NCBI RefSeq assembly: GCF_003992675.1
Contig: NZ_RZMZ01000016.1
Coordinates: forward strand, 62,001-126,000
Direction: 5' to 3'
Length of the DNA stretch: 64,000 nucleotides
From: Flagellimonas marinaquae
GTDB lineage: Bacteria; Bacteroidota; Bacteroidia; Flavobacteriales; Flavobacteriaceae
The notes below the pieces were generated by a model, which saw only the letters and a list, made by a program, of their open reading frames with translations, was not told where the DNA came from and searched no databases. Within the stretch, counting starts at the first letter, position 1; every line of letters begins with the position of its first letter. The position numbers were made by a program, and so were the translations under genes. This document shows positions 8,162-17,305 of this stretch, piece after piece.

Positions 8162-8872
8162 ATGAAATCGTTCCAATTCAAACAATTTTCCATTCAACAA
8201 GATCAATGTGCCATGAAAGTAGGAACCGATGGCGTTTTGTTGGGAGCCTGGGCCTCTTTGGATCATCAACCAGACAGTATTTTGGATATAGGTGCGGGAA
8301 CAGGACTCATTGCTTTGCAACTGGCACAGCGTTCCTCCGCCGAGGCCATAGATGCCATTGAGCTGGATGATGCCGCGTATGAGCAGTGCGTGGCCAATTT
8401 TGAGGCTTCACCCTGGGCAGACAGACTGTTCTGTTACCATGCCGGTTTTGATGAGTTTGTGGATGAAATGGAAGACAAGTATGATTTGATTGTGTCCAAT
8501 CCGCCTTTTTATGCTGAAGATGTTGCTAGTGGCAACACGGCCAGGGACCAAGCGCGGCAAAGCAATTCGCTACCGTTCGGGGAATTGATTCAAGGCGTAG
8601 TGCAATTTTTGACAGATAAGGGGATTTTTTCCGTTATCGTTCCCTTCAAAGAAGAACAAGGTTTTGTCCAGTTGGCACAAAATGTTGGTCTATATCCCAA
8701 TCGAATCACAAGAGTCAAAGGAAATCCAGAGACTGATTTTAAACGAAGTTTGATGGAGTTCAGTTTCCAACAGAACGAACCTCAAATGGATACCTTAATT
8801 ATTGAAAAAGAAAGACACCAATACACCGAAGCATACATCAAATTGACCCAAGCATTTTATTTGAAAATGTAA
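8162..8872 (+). CDS. trmN6: tRNA1(Val) (adenine(37)-N6)-methyltransferase
   Basis: S-adenosylmethionine-dependent methyltransferase of 236 residues that makes m6A37 in tRNA-Val (YfiC/TrmN6 family). The family N-terminus MKSFQFKQFSIQQDQCAMKVGTD supports this start. Motif I is DIGAGTGLIALQL; the catalytic motif IV is SNPPFY, typical of amino-methyltransferases acting on adenine. The length is close to that of E. coli YfiC. Monocistronic, between the OMP locus and an acyl-CoA dehydrogenase. A start further downstream would remove the conserved N-terminus. Confidence 0.9.
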   Translation: MKSFQFKQFSIQQDQCAMKVGTDGVLLGAWASLDHQPDSILDIGAGTGLIALQLAQRSSAEAIDAIELDDAAYEQCVANFEASPWADRLFCYHAGFDEFVDEMEDKYDLIVSNPPFYAEDVASGNTARDQARQSNSLPFGELIQGVVQFLTDKGIFSVIVPFKEEQGFVQLAQNVGLYPNRITRVKGNPETDFKRSLMEFSFQQNEPQMDTLIIEKERHQYTEAYIKLTQAFYLKM

Positions 8873-8916
8873 CAATGAGCCAATGAAATGTTATATTTAC
8901 TAAAAATTGAATTTAG

Positions 8917-10095
8917 ATGAAGCCCGACTTATTTGAAGCTCCAGATTACTACAACTTAGATGATTTACTTTCCGAGGAACATAAATTGGTCCGCGATTCT
9001 GCCCGCCAATGGGTAAAGCGCGATATATCCCCTATTATTGAGGACTATGCCCAGAGGGCGGAATTCCCCAAACAAATTATTGGTGGACTGGCAGAAATAG
9101 GTGCTTTTGGCCCCTACATTCCCGAAGAATACGGGGGAGCAGGTTTAGATCAAATCAGTTATGGATTGATCATGCAGGAGATTGAACGTGGTGATAGTGG
9201 GGTTCGTTCCACGGCATCTGTGCAATCCTCTTTGGTCATGTATCCCATATTCGCCTATGGTACCGAAGAGCAACGCAAAAAATATTTGCCCAAATTAGCA
9301 ACAGGGGAGTGGATGGGCTGTTTTGGCCTTACCGAACCCAACCATGGATCAAACCCAGGGGGGATGGAAACCAAGTTCAGGGACGCTGGCGACCATTATG
9401 TGCTGAACGGTGCCAAACTTTGGATTTCCAATTCACCATTTGCCGATGTGGCCGTAGTGTGGGCCAAAAATGAGGAAGGTCGAATTCATGGATTGATTGT
9501 GGAACGTGGCATGGAAGGTTTTTCCACTCCAGAGACCCATAACAAATGGTCGTTGCGTGCCTCCGCCACAGGGGAACTTATTTTTGATAACGTAAAAGTG
9601 CCCAAGGAAAATTTATTACCCGGAAAAAATGGCTTGGGAGCGCCACTGGGTTGTTTGGACTCTGCCCGCTACGGCATTGCATGGGGTGCCATAGGTGCCG
9701 CCATGGACTGCTACGATACCGCATTGCGCTATGCCAAGGAGCGTGAGCAGTTTGGTAAGCCTATTGCCGCATACCAACTCCAGCAGAAGAAATTGGCCGA
9801 AATGATTACCGAAATCACCAAAGCCCAGCTATTGGCTTTCCGTTTGGGACAGCTAAAGAACGAAGGCAGGGCAACCACGGCACAAATTTCCATGGCCAAA
9901 CGGAACAATGTGGAAATGGCCATCAAAATTGCCCGTGAAGCAAGACAGGTGTTGGGCGGAATGGGCATCACAGGGGAGTACAGCATCATGCGCCACATGA
10001 TGAACTTGGAAAGTGTGATTACCTACGAAGGTACGCACGATATTCATTTGTTGATCACCGGTGCAGATATTACGGGAATCCAAGCGTTCAAATAG
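8917..10095 (+). CDS. Acyl-CoA dehydrogenase, glutaryl-CoA dehydrogenase-like
   Basis: FAD enzyme of 392 residues oxidising an acyl-CoA at C2-C3. It follows the ACAD plan: an N-terminal helical domain (EEHKLVRDSARQWVKRDI), the FAD/substrate loop CFGLTEPNHGSNPGG, a middle beta domain with WISNSPFADVAVVWAKN, and a C-terminal helical domain with REQFGKPIAAYQ. The catalytic base is E371 in YEGTHD. The ending HLLITGADITGIQAF is characteristic of the glutaryl-CoA dehydrogenase branch (lysine and tryptophan breakdown), which also decarboxylates. No other lysine-degradation gene is adjacent, so substrate specificity rests on similarity alone. Confidence 0.85.
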   Translation: MKPDLFEAPDYYNLDDLLSEEHKLVRDSARQWVKRDISPIIEDYAQRAEFPKQIIGGLAEIGAFGPYIPEEYGGAGLDQISYGLIMQEIERGDSGVRSTASVQSSLVMYPIFAYGTEEQRKKYLPKLATGEWMGCFGLTEPNHGSNPGGMETKFRDAGDHYVLNGAKLWISNSPFADVAVVWAKNEEGRIHGLIVERGMEGFSTPETHNKWSLRASATGELIFDNVKVPKENLLPGKNGLGAPLGCLDSARYGIAWGAIGAAMDCYDTALRYAKEREQFGKPIAAYQLQQKKLAEMITEITKAQLLAFRLGQLKNEGRATTAQISMAKRNNVEMAIKIAREARQVLGGMGITGEYSIMRHMMNLESVITYEGTHDIHLLITGADITGIQAFK

Positions 10096-10103
10096 GGGAA
10101 GGC

Positions 10104-12404
10104 TCAGGAAATTTTTTCTATCGTAACCCTAATCGATTTGCTAATTGGCGTCTGGCTCTTGTCCGCAAAATGGTTGTGGGGTACCAACATATTCGTCTCT
10201 GGAAAATAGGCGGCCATATTTCCCTTGGGGATATCGTAGGTCACCACCAAGAATTTTTCAGCAGTTCGTTGGATGCCGTCATAATGGCTATGCAGGTTGA
10301 CAACATCCAATTGTTCCAATCCCTTTTCGACCATATCCTCTTTGTTCATAAAAACCACACGACGTTCGTTGTGGATGCCGCGGTATCGGTCGTTCAACCC
10401 ATAAATGGTTGTGTTGAATTGGTCATGGGAGCGAATGGTCATCAACAATAATTCATCAGCCTGTAATTGGTGGTCGGGTAGAGGAGTGATGGACAATTGT
10501 GCCCTACCATTGGGAAGCATCCTAAAATCCCGATTGCGGACATTGTTGGGCAAATAGTACCCGAATCCTTTGGAACGTTCGCTGGTATTTTCAAACCCTT
10601 TCACCGTTTTGTCTATCAATTTTCGGATAAGGTTGTAATCCTGACCTAATTCATACCAATTCATGGAGTGGTTACCGCGAAAATACGTGTGTGCTAGGAG
10701 TGCAATGATTTCAGGTTCACTTTTGATGTGCTCTGAAGCTGGCCTCAATAATCCCTTGCTCTGACGCACTTTGCCCGTGCTGCTTTCCATGGTCAAAAAT
10801 TGCAGCTCCCCATTTTTTTCATCTTTTTCAGAACGACCAAATGTGGGTAATACTAATGCAGTTTTGCCCGTAATCAAATGACTTCGATTCAGTTTGGTGC
10901 TGATTTGTACCGTTAACTCACAATTTTGGACAGCCTCGGCAGTGTATTTGGTGTCCGAGGCGGCCATCACAAAATTACCGCCCAAACAGATAAATACCTT
11001 TGCTTTTTTCTCATGCATCGCTTCGATGGCCTCCACCGTATCGTATCCTTTTTCGGTTGGTGGATCAAAATTGAGGTGCTCCTGGATTTTCTGGTTCAAT
11101 CCTTTGCTTACGTAGTGCATGATGCCTACGGAGCGATCTCCCTGCACATTGCTGTGTCCTCTTACCGGGCAAGTCCCTGCAAAGGGTTTGCCAACAGCTC
11201 CCTTGAGCAGCAAAATATTTACATACTCTTTGATGCAATCCACCGCATTTTTATGCTGGGTGATTCCCATGGCCCAACAGATAACGATTTTGGAGTTTTC
11301 CGCCAGCAGTTCCACCACCTTATCAATTTTGTGCATATAGACCCCACTTTTTTGTTGAAGGCTCTCCACATCGTAACGATTTAAATCTCTCAACAGTTCA
11401 TCGTACCCATCCACATATTCCACGATAAACTCGTGGTCGAGTACGTTGTTGGTTGTAGCATCCAGCGCCACCAATTTTTTTAAGATCAGTTTGGCAAGGG
11501 CCACATCCTCATTGATTTTTACGGGCAAGTGAATATCGGCAATGGGCTGTCCGTTACCCAACATATCAGAAACGCTTTGCGGATTTTTAAAGTTGACCAA
11601 TCCTGTTTCGGCCAAGGGGTTGATGCTGATGACTTTTCCCCCGTTCTTTTTGCATTTTTCGAGTGCCGATAGCATTCTTGGATGATTAGTACCAGGGTTT
11701 TGTCCTACGATCAAAATCACCTCTGCCCCGTACAGGTCGTCCAGCTTTACGGAACCCTTTCCAATCCCCAAAGTTTCGGAAAGTGCCACGCCAGATGATT
11801 CATGGCACATGTTGGAACAATCCGGCATGTTGTTGGTTCCAAAGGCACGGGCAAACATGCCATAAAGGTAAGCGGCTTCATTACTAGATCTTCCCGAGGT
11901 GTAAAAAATGGCCTCGTTCGGATTTTTGAGCTGATGGAGTTCGTCGGAAATCAATTCAAAGGCATCTTGCCAAGAAATGGCCTCGTAATGGACACTATTT
12001 GGTCTTAAGACCATCGGTTCAACGATACGTCCTAATTTATTGAGCTCAAAATCACTGAGTCTGGAAAGTTCTTCTACGGAATGTTCCGCAAAAAAATCGG
12101 CGCCTATGTGTTCTCTTGTGGCTTCATCGGCCAATGCCTTTGCACCGTTCTCACAATACTCGGCGATTTTGGAAGGATGTTCGGGGACGGGCCAGGCACA
12201 ACTGGGGCAGCGAAAACCGTCCTCTTGGTTCATTTCCAGTAAGCTACGCATGGAACGGACAATTCCCATTTCCTTAAAACCATGCCGCAAGGCTTCCTTT
12301 ACCCCCAAAAGGCCGGCTGAGGTCTCCATGGGTTCCTTGAGGCGGAGCCCAGTAAATTTAATGTCTCCGGTTAGGGAAATGTTCCGTTTTGTTTCGTTCT
12401 CCAT
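10104..12404 (-). CDS. FdhF/YdeP-family molybdopterin oxidoreductase
   Basis: Cytoplasmic molybdenum enzyme of 766 residues. It belongs to the FdhF/YdeP family, relatives of formate dehydrogenase alpha whose substrate is not settled; YdeP is linked to acid resistance in E. coli. Visible features: a Cys pair in FRCPSCAWPVPEHP near residue 64, the molybdopterin-binding stretch YTSGRSSNEAAYLYG with DCSNMCHESSG near 200-210, VILIVGQNPGTNHPR, the central CPVRGHSNVQGDRSVG and the C-terminal MPT domain (QFNTTIYGLNDRYRG). No N-terminal [4Fe-4S] CxxC-x3-C-xn-C motif of true FdhF and no Tat signal. The gene upstream (DUF7009) stops six bases before it, so the pair is one operon. Confidence 0.88.
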   Translation of the reverse strand: MENETKRNISLTGDIKFTGLRLKEPMETSAGLLGVKEALRHGFKEMGIVRSMRSLLEMNQEDGFRCPSCAWPVPEHPSKIAEYCENGAKALADEATREHIGADFFAEHSVEELSRLSDFELNKLGRIVEPMVLRPNSVHYEAISWQDAFELISDELHQLKNPNEAIFYTSGRSSNEAAYLYGMFARAFGTNNMPDCSNMCHESSGVALSETLGIGKGSVKLDDLYGAEVILIVGQNPGTNHPRMLSALEKCKKNGGKVISINPLAETGLVNFKNPQSVSDMLGNGQPIADIHLPVKINEDVALAKLILKKLVALDATTNNVLDHEFIVEYVDGYDELLRDLNRYDVESLQQKSGVYMHKIDKVVELLAENSKIVICWAMGITQHKNAVDCIKEYVNILLLKGAVGKPFAGTCPVRGHSNVQGDRSVGIMHYVSKGLNQKIQEHLNFDPPTEKGYDTVEAIEAMHEKKAKVFICLGGNFVMAASDTKYTAEAVQNCELTVQISTKLNRSHLITGKTALVLPTFGRSEKDEKNGELQFLTMESSTGKVRQSKGLLRPASEHIKSEPEIIALLAHTYFRGNHSMNWYELGQDYNLIRKLIDKTVKGFENTSERSKGFGYYLPNNVRNRDFRMLPNGRAQLSITPLPDHQLQADELLLMTIRSHDQFNTTIYGLNDRYRGIHNERRVVFMNKEDMVEKGLEQLDVVNLHSHYDGIQRTAEKFLVVTYDIPKGNMAAYFPETNMLVPHNHFADKSQTPISKSIRVTIEKIS

Positions 12405-12409
12405 GATGG

Positions 12410-12778
12410 TCAGTGTTGCAATTTTGGATTGGGATAGTTGTCCGATTGGTCTTCCGCCCGGTTCTCAAGACAAGTGAAGTCTTTTTCCAATAACAGATGC
12501 AGCTTTTTCCCTTTGGGAAGAGTCATTTCATGTTCAAAACCGACCGTATTTTCGTGGAACCAATTTTTTCCATCTGCTTCTGGTACCGTCATTACGATTT
12601 CATCATGGGAGTAAGAAGCCTCTAAATTTTTGATGGACGGTGTAAGCTTGACTTGGTAGTGAAAAGTGTTGGAGCCAAATTCGGTGGTTTCCCTTATCGA
12701 ACCTGTTTCGGATAACTGTTTTACCTCACTTTGGGTCAATCTAAACCTTATGGAATTCCCTTTGATTCTGATTTTCAT
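12410..12778 (-). CDS. Small DUF7009-like protein paired with the YdeP-type enzyme
   Basis: Protein of 122 residues starting MKIRIKGNSIRFRLTQSEV; the frame is open for 19 more codons, but these would run back to within 41 bases of the dnaE2 stop and lack family character. Beta-rich, no signal peptide, with one distal Cys (FTCLENR). I recall this N-terminus from small Bacteroidetes proteins (DUF7009) encoded beside FdhF/YdeP oxidoreductases; that link is from memory. Its stop is six bases before the oxidoreductase start, so translation is likely coupled. A role as chaperone or accessory subunit is inference only. Confidence 0.6.
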   Translation of the reverse strand: MKIRIKGNSIRFRLTQSEVKQLSETGSIRETTEFGSNTFHYQVKLTPSIKNLEASYSHDEIVMTVPEADGKNWFHENTVGFEHEMTLPKGKKLHLLLEKDFTCLENRAEDQSDNYPNPKLQH

Positions 12779-12818
12779 GTATTGGAATAATTCGTCCTCG
12801 TAAGTTACGGTATTCCGT

Positions 12819-15818
12819 TCACTTCTTCGAATCAAATAGCTTTTTGCTCATCCTCATATCGGCATATCTAGGGTCTTGGACGTAATTTTCTTTCTTCATT
12901 TTGATGACTTCGATACTTAGAAACCCAAATTCTTCCACCACTCTGCCATAAAAACGATAAATGCCCTTGCCCCTAAAATAGTATTTGGCAGCAACGGGCG
13001 GAAAGAGTACCGTATCGAATACTTCGCCGTGCTGGTCTACCAAAGTGGCAAAGTGCATACGCTTGCCGTGATGGGTGGAGGTGTTTTTTACCGTGACCAA
13101 GTATCCGTAAATATCGATGTACTTGTTGAGGTGCCGTTCCAGGTCTTTTTGTCCGTTGCTGTTTTTGGGAGTTTCCTCCAGCAATTCAAAAGGACTGCAA
13201 AGACAGAATCCCAAAAGTTCCCATTGCTCAAAAGCGGTCTCCAATGCCGTAGTGTTCAGTTGGGGCATTTGAAATTTTTGATGTCTGGGCGGAAAAAGCT
13301 TTGGGTGTTCCAGCCGGTCGTTCTTGGACAGCATCAAATGGGCTTTCCATAGCAGTTCGTGCTTGTTGATTCCCGTAAAACGAAAGGCATCGATGCGAAT
13401 CAGGATGGAAAGTTGTTCCATTCGGATAAATACGCGGTCCAAGAAATCTTCCAAAGAGGAAAAACTTCCGTGGAGCATGCGCTCTTTCAGAATGCGTTCC
13501 ATGACCCTGCTCTCTAGATCACGGAGATACATCATGCCCAAGTAGATGTGCTTGCCGTAAATGCGGTTTACGGCCATACTTTTGTTCACGCAGGGCGGAT
13601 GGATGGTGGCGCCCATCATACGGGCATCGTGCACATAGAATTCCGAACGGTAGAACCCACCCCCATTGTTGAGCACGGCCACCATATATTCCAATGGAAA
13701 ATAGGCCCTCAAAAACAAACTTTGATAGCTTTCCACGGCGTACGAAGCGGAGTGCCCTTTGGCAAAAGCATAACCTGCGAAGCTGGCCACCTGGTTCCAA
13801 ATTTCGGAGATCAGGGATTCTGGGTAGCCCTTTTTTCTGCAATTGGAAATAAACTTGTCCTGCACTTTTTGGAACTCTTCCCGCGAACGGAATTTCCCGC
13901 TCATGCCCCTGCGGAGCACATCGGCCTCGCCGAGGTCCAGACCGGCAAAATGATGGGCCACTTTGATCACATCTTCTTGGTAGACCATCACCCCATAAGT
14001 GTCCGGCATTATTTCCAACATCACGGGATGAGCCTTTTCTTCGGTTCTGCCCTTGTTGCGATGGCGCAGAATATATTCCCGCATCATACCGCTTTTGGCC
14101 ACACCGGGACGGATGATGGAACTGGCGGCGACCAATCCCAAGTAATTATCGACCTGTAGTTTTTTGAGCAACATGCGCATGGCGGGCGACTCCACGTAAA
14201 AACAGCCCATGCACTGTGCAGTTTTGATAAGGTTGTTGATTATGGGGTCTTTTTTAAAACCTTTGATGTCGTGGATATCGATATCGGCATATTTTTCGGG
14301 TTGGTTGTAAGCAACAATCTCCAACGCCTCCTTGATCTTGCCCAAACCCCGCTGTCCCAAAATATCGAATTTATACAGGCCTACATCCTCGGCAATGACC
14401 ATATCGTACTGCGTGGTGGGAAAGCCTTTTGGTGGCAAATGAGTGGCAGAAAACCAATGCAAGGGTTTGTCACTGATCAAAATCCCCCCTGCGTGAATGC
14501 TCAAATAATTAGGTTTGCCTTTGAGCAAGCTGCCATATTTCAGTACGAGTTTGGATACATGGTCCAGTTGGTCAAGGTTATATCTTCCTGCCAGCAAAAA
14601 ATCAATGTCCTGTGGTGGGAGCCCAAAAACTTTGCCCAATTCCCGAATAACGCCCCGTTCTTTAAAAGTGACGTAGGTGCCGAGCAGGGCCACATGTTCA
14701 AAGCGCTTGAAGATGTATTCAGTCATGGCAGGGCGATCCTTCCACGAAAAATCGATGTCAAAGTCGGGCGGATTGGCCCGGTAGAGGTTGATGAATCGCT
14801 CAAAATAGAGGTCAAGTTCCATAGGATCCACATCGGTAATGCGGAGCAAGTAGGCTACAATGCTGTTGGCGCCACTTCCTCGACCCACGTAAAAGAAACC
14901 CCTTCGCCTTGCTTCGGAAACAATCTCCCAATTGATCAAAAAGTAGGAAACAAACCCCATTTTTTTGATAAGGTCCAATTCCTTGTCCAAGCGACTTTTG
15001 ATGGAATCGTTGACTTCTTCATACCGATAGGGGAGTCCTTCGGCACAGAGTTGGTCCAAGAGTTGTTCATCTTCTTCCACGCTGCCCAAAAACGTTTTTA
15101 GGTTTTGGGGTTTTCTGTCTTTTGAAAAATCAAAATGGATGCTGCACTTGTTGAGTAGTTTTTCTGTGTTTTCCAGAATAAAAGGGAACTCGGAAAACGC
15201 AGCAGCCAGATTTTGGACGGGATACATTTTTTCTTCCTCGTGGGCCTCCTCTTCCTTTGGAAGTTTGCTCAGCAGTACGTTGTTATCGATGGCCCTGAGC
15301 AATCGGTGGGCGTTAAAGTCCTGTTTGTTTCGGAAGGTTACGGGCTGCTGCACCACCAATTTATGGGTGAGCGATGCCAATTTGGAAAAGGGAAGTCTTC
15401 GCAAGTCCTTGATGGAGATGCCCACAAACTCATGTTCCTGAAAAAGGTCGAGCTCATTGAGCAGCACCTGTTCAAACGGATATACCACAAACGCATTCTT
15501 AAAAGCTGGTGCCCGATTAGGAATCTTCAATCCACGGTGAAGGTGCTGGGACAAAAAATCGTTCAGTTCCAGATAGCCCTCATTATTTTGTGCAATCCCG
15601 ATAAAGCAGGGGAGCACTCCATTCCTAAAATCGATACCCAGAATGGGTTTGATGCCAAATTCCGGTGCCTTCCGAACAAAGTTCAAACCCGCTGAGGTAT
15701 TGTTGATGTCCGTAAGCACCAGTTGGGTCACATGGTTCTGCTTTGCCAATTGCAATAGCTCCACCTCCGAGAAAGTCCCGAATCGTAAACTGTAATATGT
15801 GTGGCAGTTGAGGTACAA
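12819..15818 (-). CDS. dnaE2: Second DNA polymerase III alpha subunit, error-prone type
   Basis: C-family polymerase of 999 residues, about 160 shorter than E. coli DnaE and without the exonuclease fused to the main DnaE. It begins directly with the PHP domain (YLNCHTYYSLRFGTFSEVELL). The active site is kept: GRGSGANSIVAYLL and PPDFDIDFSW (D352, D354, D356), plus GYAFAKGHSASYAVESY. The C-terminus has an OB-fold (YGYLVTVKNTSTHHGKRMHF) but no tau-binding tail that I can recognise. It lies downstream of dinB with the same orientation, the arrangement of inducible mutagenesis cassettes (dinB/imuB with dnaE2/imuC). A role in translesion synthesis is therefore likely. A palindromic element sits between the two genes. 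Confidence 0.87.
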   Translation of the reverse strand: MYLNCHTYYSLRFGTFSEVELLQLAKQNHVTQLVLTDINNTSAGLNFVRKAPEFGIKPILGIDFRNGVLPCFIGIAQNNEGYLELNDFLSQHLHRGLKIPNRAPAFKNAFVVYPFEQVLLNELDLFQEHEFVGISIKDLRRLPFSKLASLTHKLVVQQPVTFRNKQDFNAHRLLRAIDNNVLLSKLPKEEEAHEEEKMYPVQNLAAAFSEFPFILENTEKLLNKCSIHFDFSKDRKPQNLKTFLGSVEEDEQLLDQLCAEGLPYRYEEVNDSIKSRLDKELDLIKKMGFVSYFLINWEIVSEARRRGFFYVGRGSGANSIVAYLLRITDVDPMELDLYFERFINLYRANPPDFDIDFSWKDRPAMTEYIFKRFEHVALLGTYVTFKERGVIRELGKVFGLPPQDIDFLLAGRYNLDQLDHVSKLVLKYGSLLKGKPNYLSIHAGGILISDKPLHWFSATHLPPKGFPTTQYDMVIAEDVGLYKFDILGQRGLGKIKEALEIVAYNQPEKYADIDIHDIKGFKKDPIINNLIKTAQCMGCFYVESPAMRMLLKKLQVDNYLGLVAASSIIRPGVAKSGMMREYILRHRNKGRTEEKAHPVMLEIMPDTYGVMVYQEDVIKVAHHFAGLDLGEADVLRRGMSGKFRSREEFQKVQDKFISNCRKKGYPESLISEIWNQVASFAGYAFAKGHSASYAVESYQSLFLRAYFPLEYMVAVLNNGGGFYRSEFYVHDARMMGATIHPPCVNKSMAVNRIYGKHIYLGMMYLRDLESRVMERILKERMLHGSFSSLEDFLDRVFIRMEQLSILIRIDAFRFTGINKHELLWKAHLMLSKNDRLEHPKLFPPRHQKFQMPQLNTTALETAFEQWELLGFCLCSPFELLEETPKNSNGQKDLERHLNKYIDIYGYLVTVKNTSTHHGKRMHFATLVDQHGEVFDTVLFPPVAAKYYFRGKGIYRFYGRVVEEFGFLSIEVIKMKKENYVQDPRYADMRMSKKLFDSKK

Positions 15819-15860
15819 TTTTCAATGTTCAGTTATCAATTATCAGTTGTGAGGTCGAGC

Positions 15861-15968
15861 TGTCATATCGAGCGGAGTCGAGATGTGAGACCGACTTGTA
15901 AAATCTGGATTAAAAGCACCTCTCGACTTAAGTTCATCTTGAGCGTAGTCGAAAGACTTGAGGTGACA
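15861..15968. repeat. Two-armed palindromic element (TGTCA...TGACA)
   Basis: About 108 bases bounded by TGTCA (15861) and TGACA (to 15968). The arms hold TCGAGCGGAGTCGAGA and TTGAGCGTAGTCGAAAG, both imperfect dyads. It fills the dinB-dnaE2 gap. The same architecture recurs at 20626, 23597, 25868 and 35632. Confidence 0.75.
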
Positions 15969-15969
15969 A

Positions 15970-17184
15970 TTACTGTTTTCTGTGAGCCAAAACCACGGGT
16001 GGTTCCCCGTTAAAGGGGTTGTGCATGCTCCCGATGGTCTTTGCGCCCATGGCAGAGGCGCGAACCACGCTCCGGCATCCAAATCGGTTCCGCACATGAT
16101 CCATGGCCTTGTATAGGTTCAGGGTTTCTTCGGTGTCCTCAAAAAGGTTGATTTGATAATTGCCCGAGACCAAATGACTGAATCGAATCCCGATGAGGCG
16201 GACCAGCATCCGTTTGTTGTACAGCGAGTCGAACAGCTCCAATATTTTTGGGATGAGCACATGATCCGCACTCGTGTACGGAATACGGGATTGCTTGGAA
16301 TAGGTGTTGAAATCGGAATATCGAATCTTTACTGCGATACAGGCCGTTAATTTATCGCCCCTTCGCAGTTGGTAGGCCAGATTTTCGGTCATGGCAATCA
16401 AAATGCCCCTTAGTTTGATGACGTCGATGGTATCTCTATCAAAAGTCCGTTCATTGGAAATGGATTTTCTATCGTGGAACGGAATCACGGGCGTATTGTC
16501 TATGCCATTGGCCCTTTTCCAAATCACCCTGCCATTGGCACCCAATACCCGTTGCATAATGTCCATGGGCATATCTTGAATGGTCTTGACCTGCCGTATA
16601 CCCAGATTTCGAAGGGTTTGATAGGTTTTATCGCCCACCATTGGTATTTTTTTGATGGAAAGTGGAGCCAAAAACGGCTTTTCCAGACCAAAATCGATTT
16701 TGAGCTGATTGTTGGGCTTGGCCTCATTGGTGGCCACTTTGGAGACCACTTTGTTCACCGATAAACCAAACGAAATGGGCAGTCCCGTTTCCCGAATGAT
16801 TTTCTGACGCATTTCCGTGGCGTATTTATAGCAACCAAAAAAGCGGTCCATGCCCGAGAGGTCGGCGTAGAACTCATCAATGCTCGATTTTTCGAAAACA
16901 GGCACATGTTCTTTGATGATTTCCGTCACCACATCCGAATATTTGCTGTAGGTGCCTGCGTTTCCACGAATGACCACGGCTTCGGGACAAAGTTCCTTGG
17001 CCATTTTCATGGGCATGCCGGAATGCACCCCAAATCCACGGGTCTCGTAACTGCAAGCCGCCACTACGCCACGGTCACTGGTGCCGCCCACCAATAAGGG
17101 CTTGTTCTTAAGCTCTGTATTGATGATGCGTTCCACGGATACATAAAAAGTATCCAAGTCAAGATGCAAAATCGTCTTTTCCAT
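15970..17184 (-). CDS. dinB: DNA polymerase IV (Y family)
   Basis: Translesion polymerase of 404 residues. The palm carboxylates are intact: D9 in HLDLDTFYVSVE, and D103-E104 in SSIDEFYADLSG. The steric-gate region PLLVGGTSDRGVVAACSYETRGFGVHSGMPM is canonical, and HhH motifs (IKKIPMVGDKTYQTLRNLGI) follow. The little-finger domain spans about 240-350. Because the active site is complete this is a working DinB, not an inactive ImuB. The C-terminus is slightly extended (to PVVLAHRKQ) without a clear QLxLF-type clamp motif; NLFEDTEET near 345 may be the beta-clamp contact. First gene of the dinB-dnaE2 pair. I found no convincing LexA box upstream. Confidence 0.93.
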   Translation of the reverse strand: MEKTILHLDLDTFYVSVERIINTELKNKPLLVGGTSDRGVVAACSYETRGFGVHSGMPMKMAKELCPEAVVIRGNAGTYSKYSDVVTEIIKEHVPVFEKSSIDEFYADLSGMDRFFGCYKYATEMRQKIIRETGLPISFGLSVNKVVSKVATNEAKPNNQLKIDFGLEKPFLAPLSIKKIPMVGDKTYQTLRNLGIRQVKTIQDMPMDIMQRVLGANGRVIWKRANGIDNTPVIPFHDRKSISNERTFDRDTIDVIKLRGILIAMTENLAYQLRRGDKLTACIAVKIRYSDFNTYSKQSRIPYTSADHVLIPKILELFDSLYNKRMLVRLIGIRFSHLVSGNYQINLFEDTEETLNLYKAMDHVRNRFGCRSVVRASAMGAKTIGSMHNPFNGEPPVVLAHRKQ

Positions 17185-17292
17185 TGTTCAGTTGAAGGAA
17201 AGCTAAATTATGGAAATATTCCTATAAAATGGAAATAATCCAAAAAATAAATATCAACAACCCTTGCTGTTATTTTTTCCGAAAAATCATCC

Positions 17293-17300
17293 TATCTTTG
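17293..17300 (+). promoter_or_regulatory. -7 box of the small RNA candidate
   Basis: TATCTTTG matches TAnnTTTG. The best upstream TTG (17264) is 26 bases away, longer than the usual 18-21. The box points into the gene-free stretch, away from dinB, with transcription expected from about 17306. Confidence 0.5.
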
Positions 17301-17305
17301 TACCG

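Noticed and set aside
7972..8193. A 74-codon N-terminal extension of the second OMP gene
   Set aside because: It translates the 21-bp repeat array as HPSDQKG repeats and would bury the signal peptide starting at 7971.
17185..17292. LexA box for dinB
   Set aside because: I found no convincing inverted repeat overlapping a minus-strand promoter.
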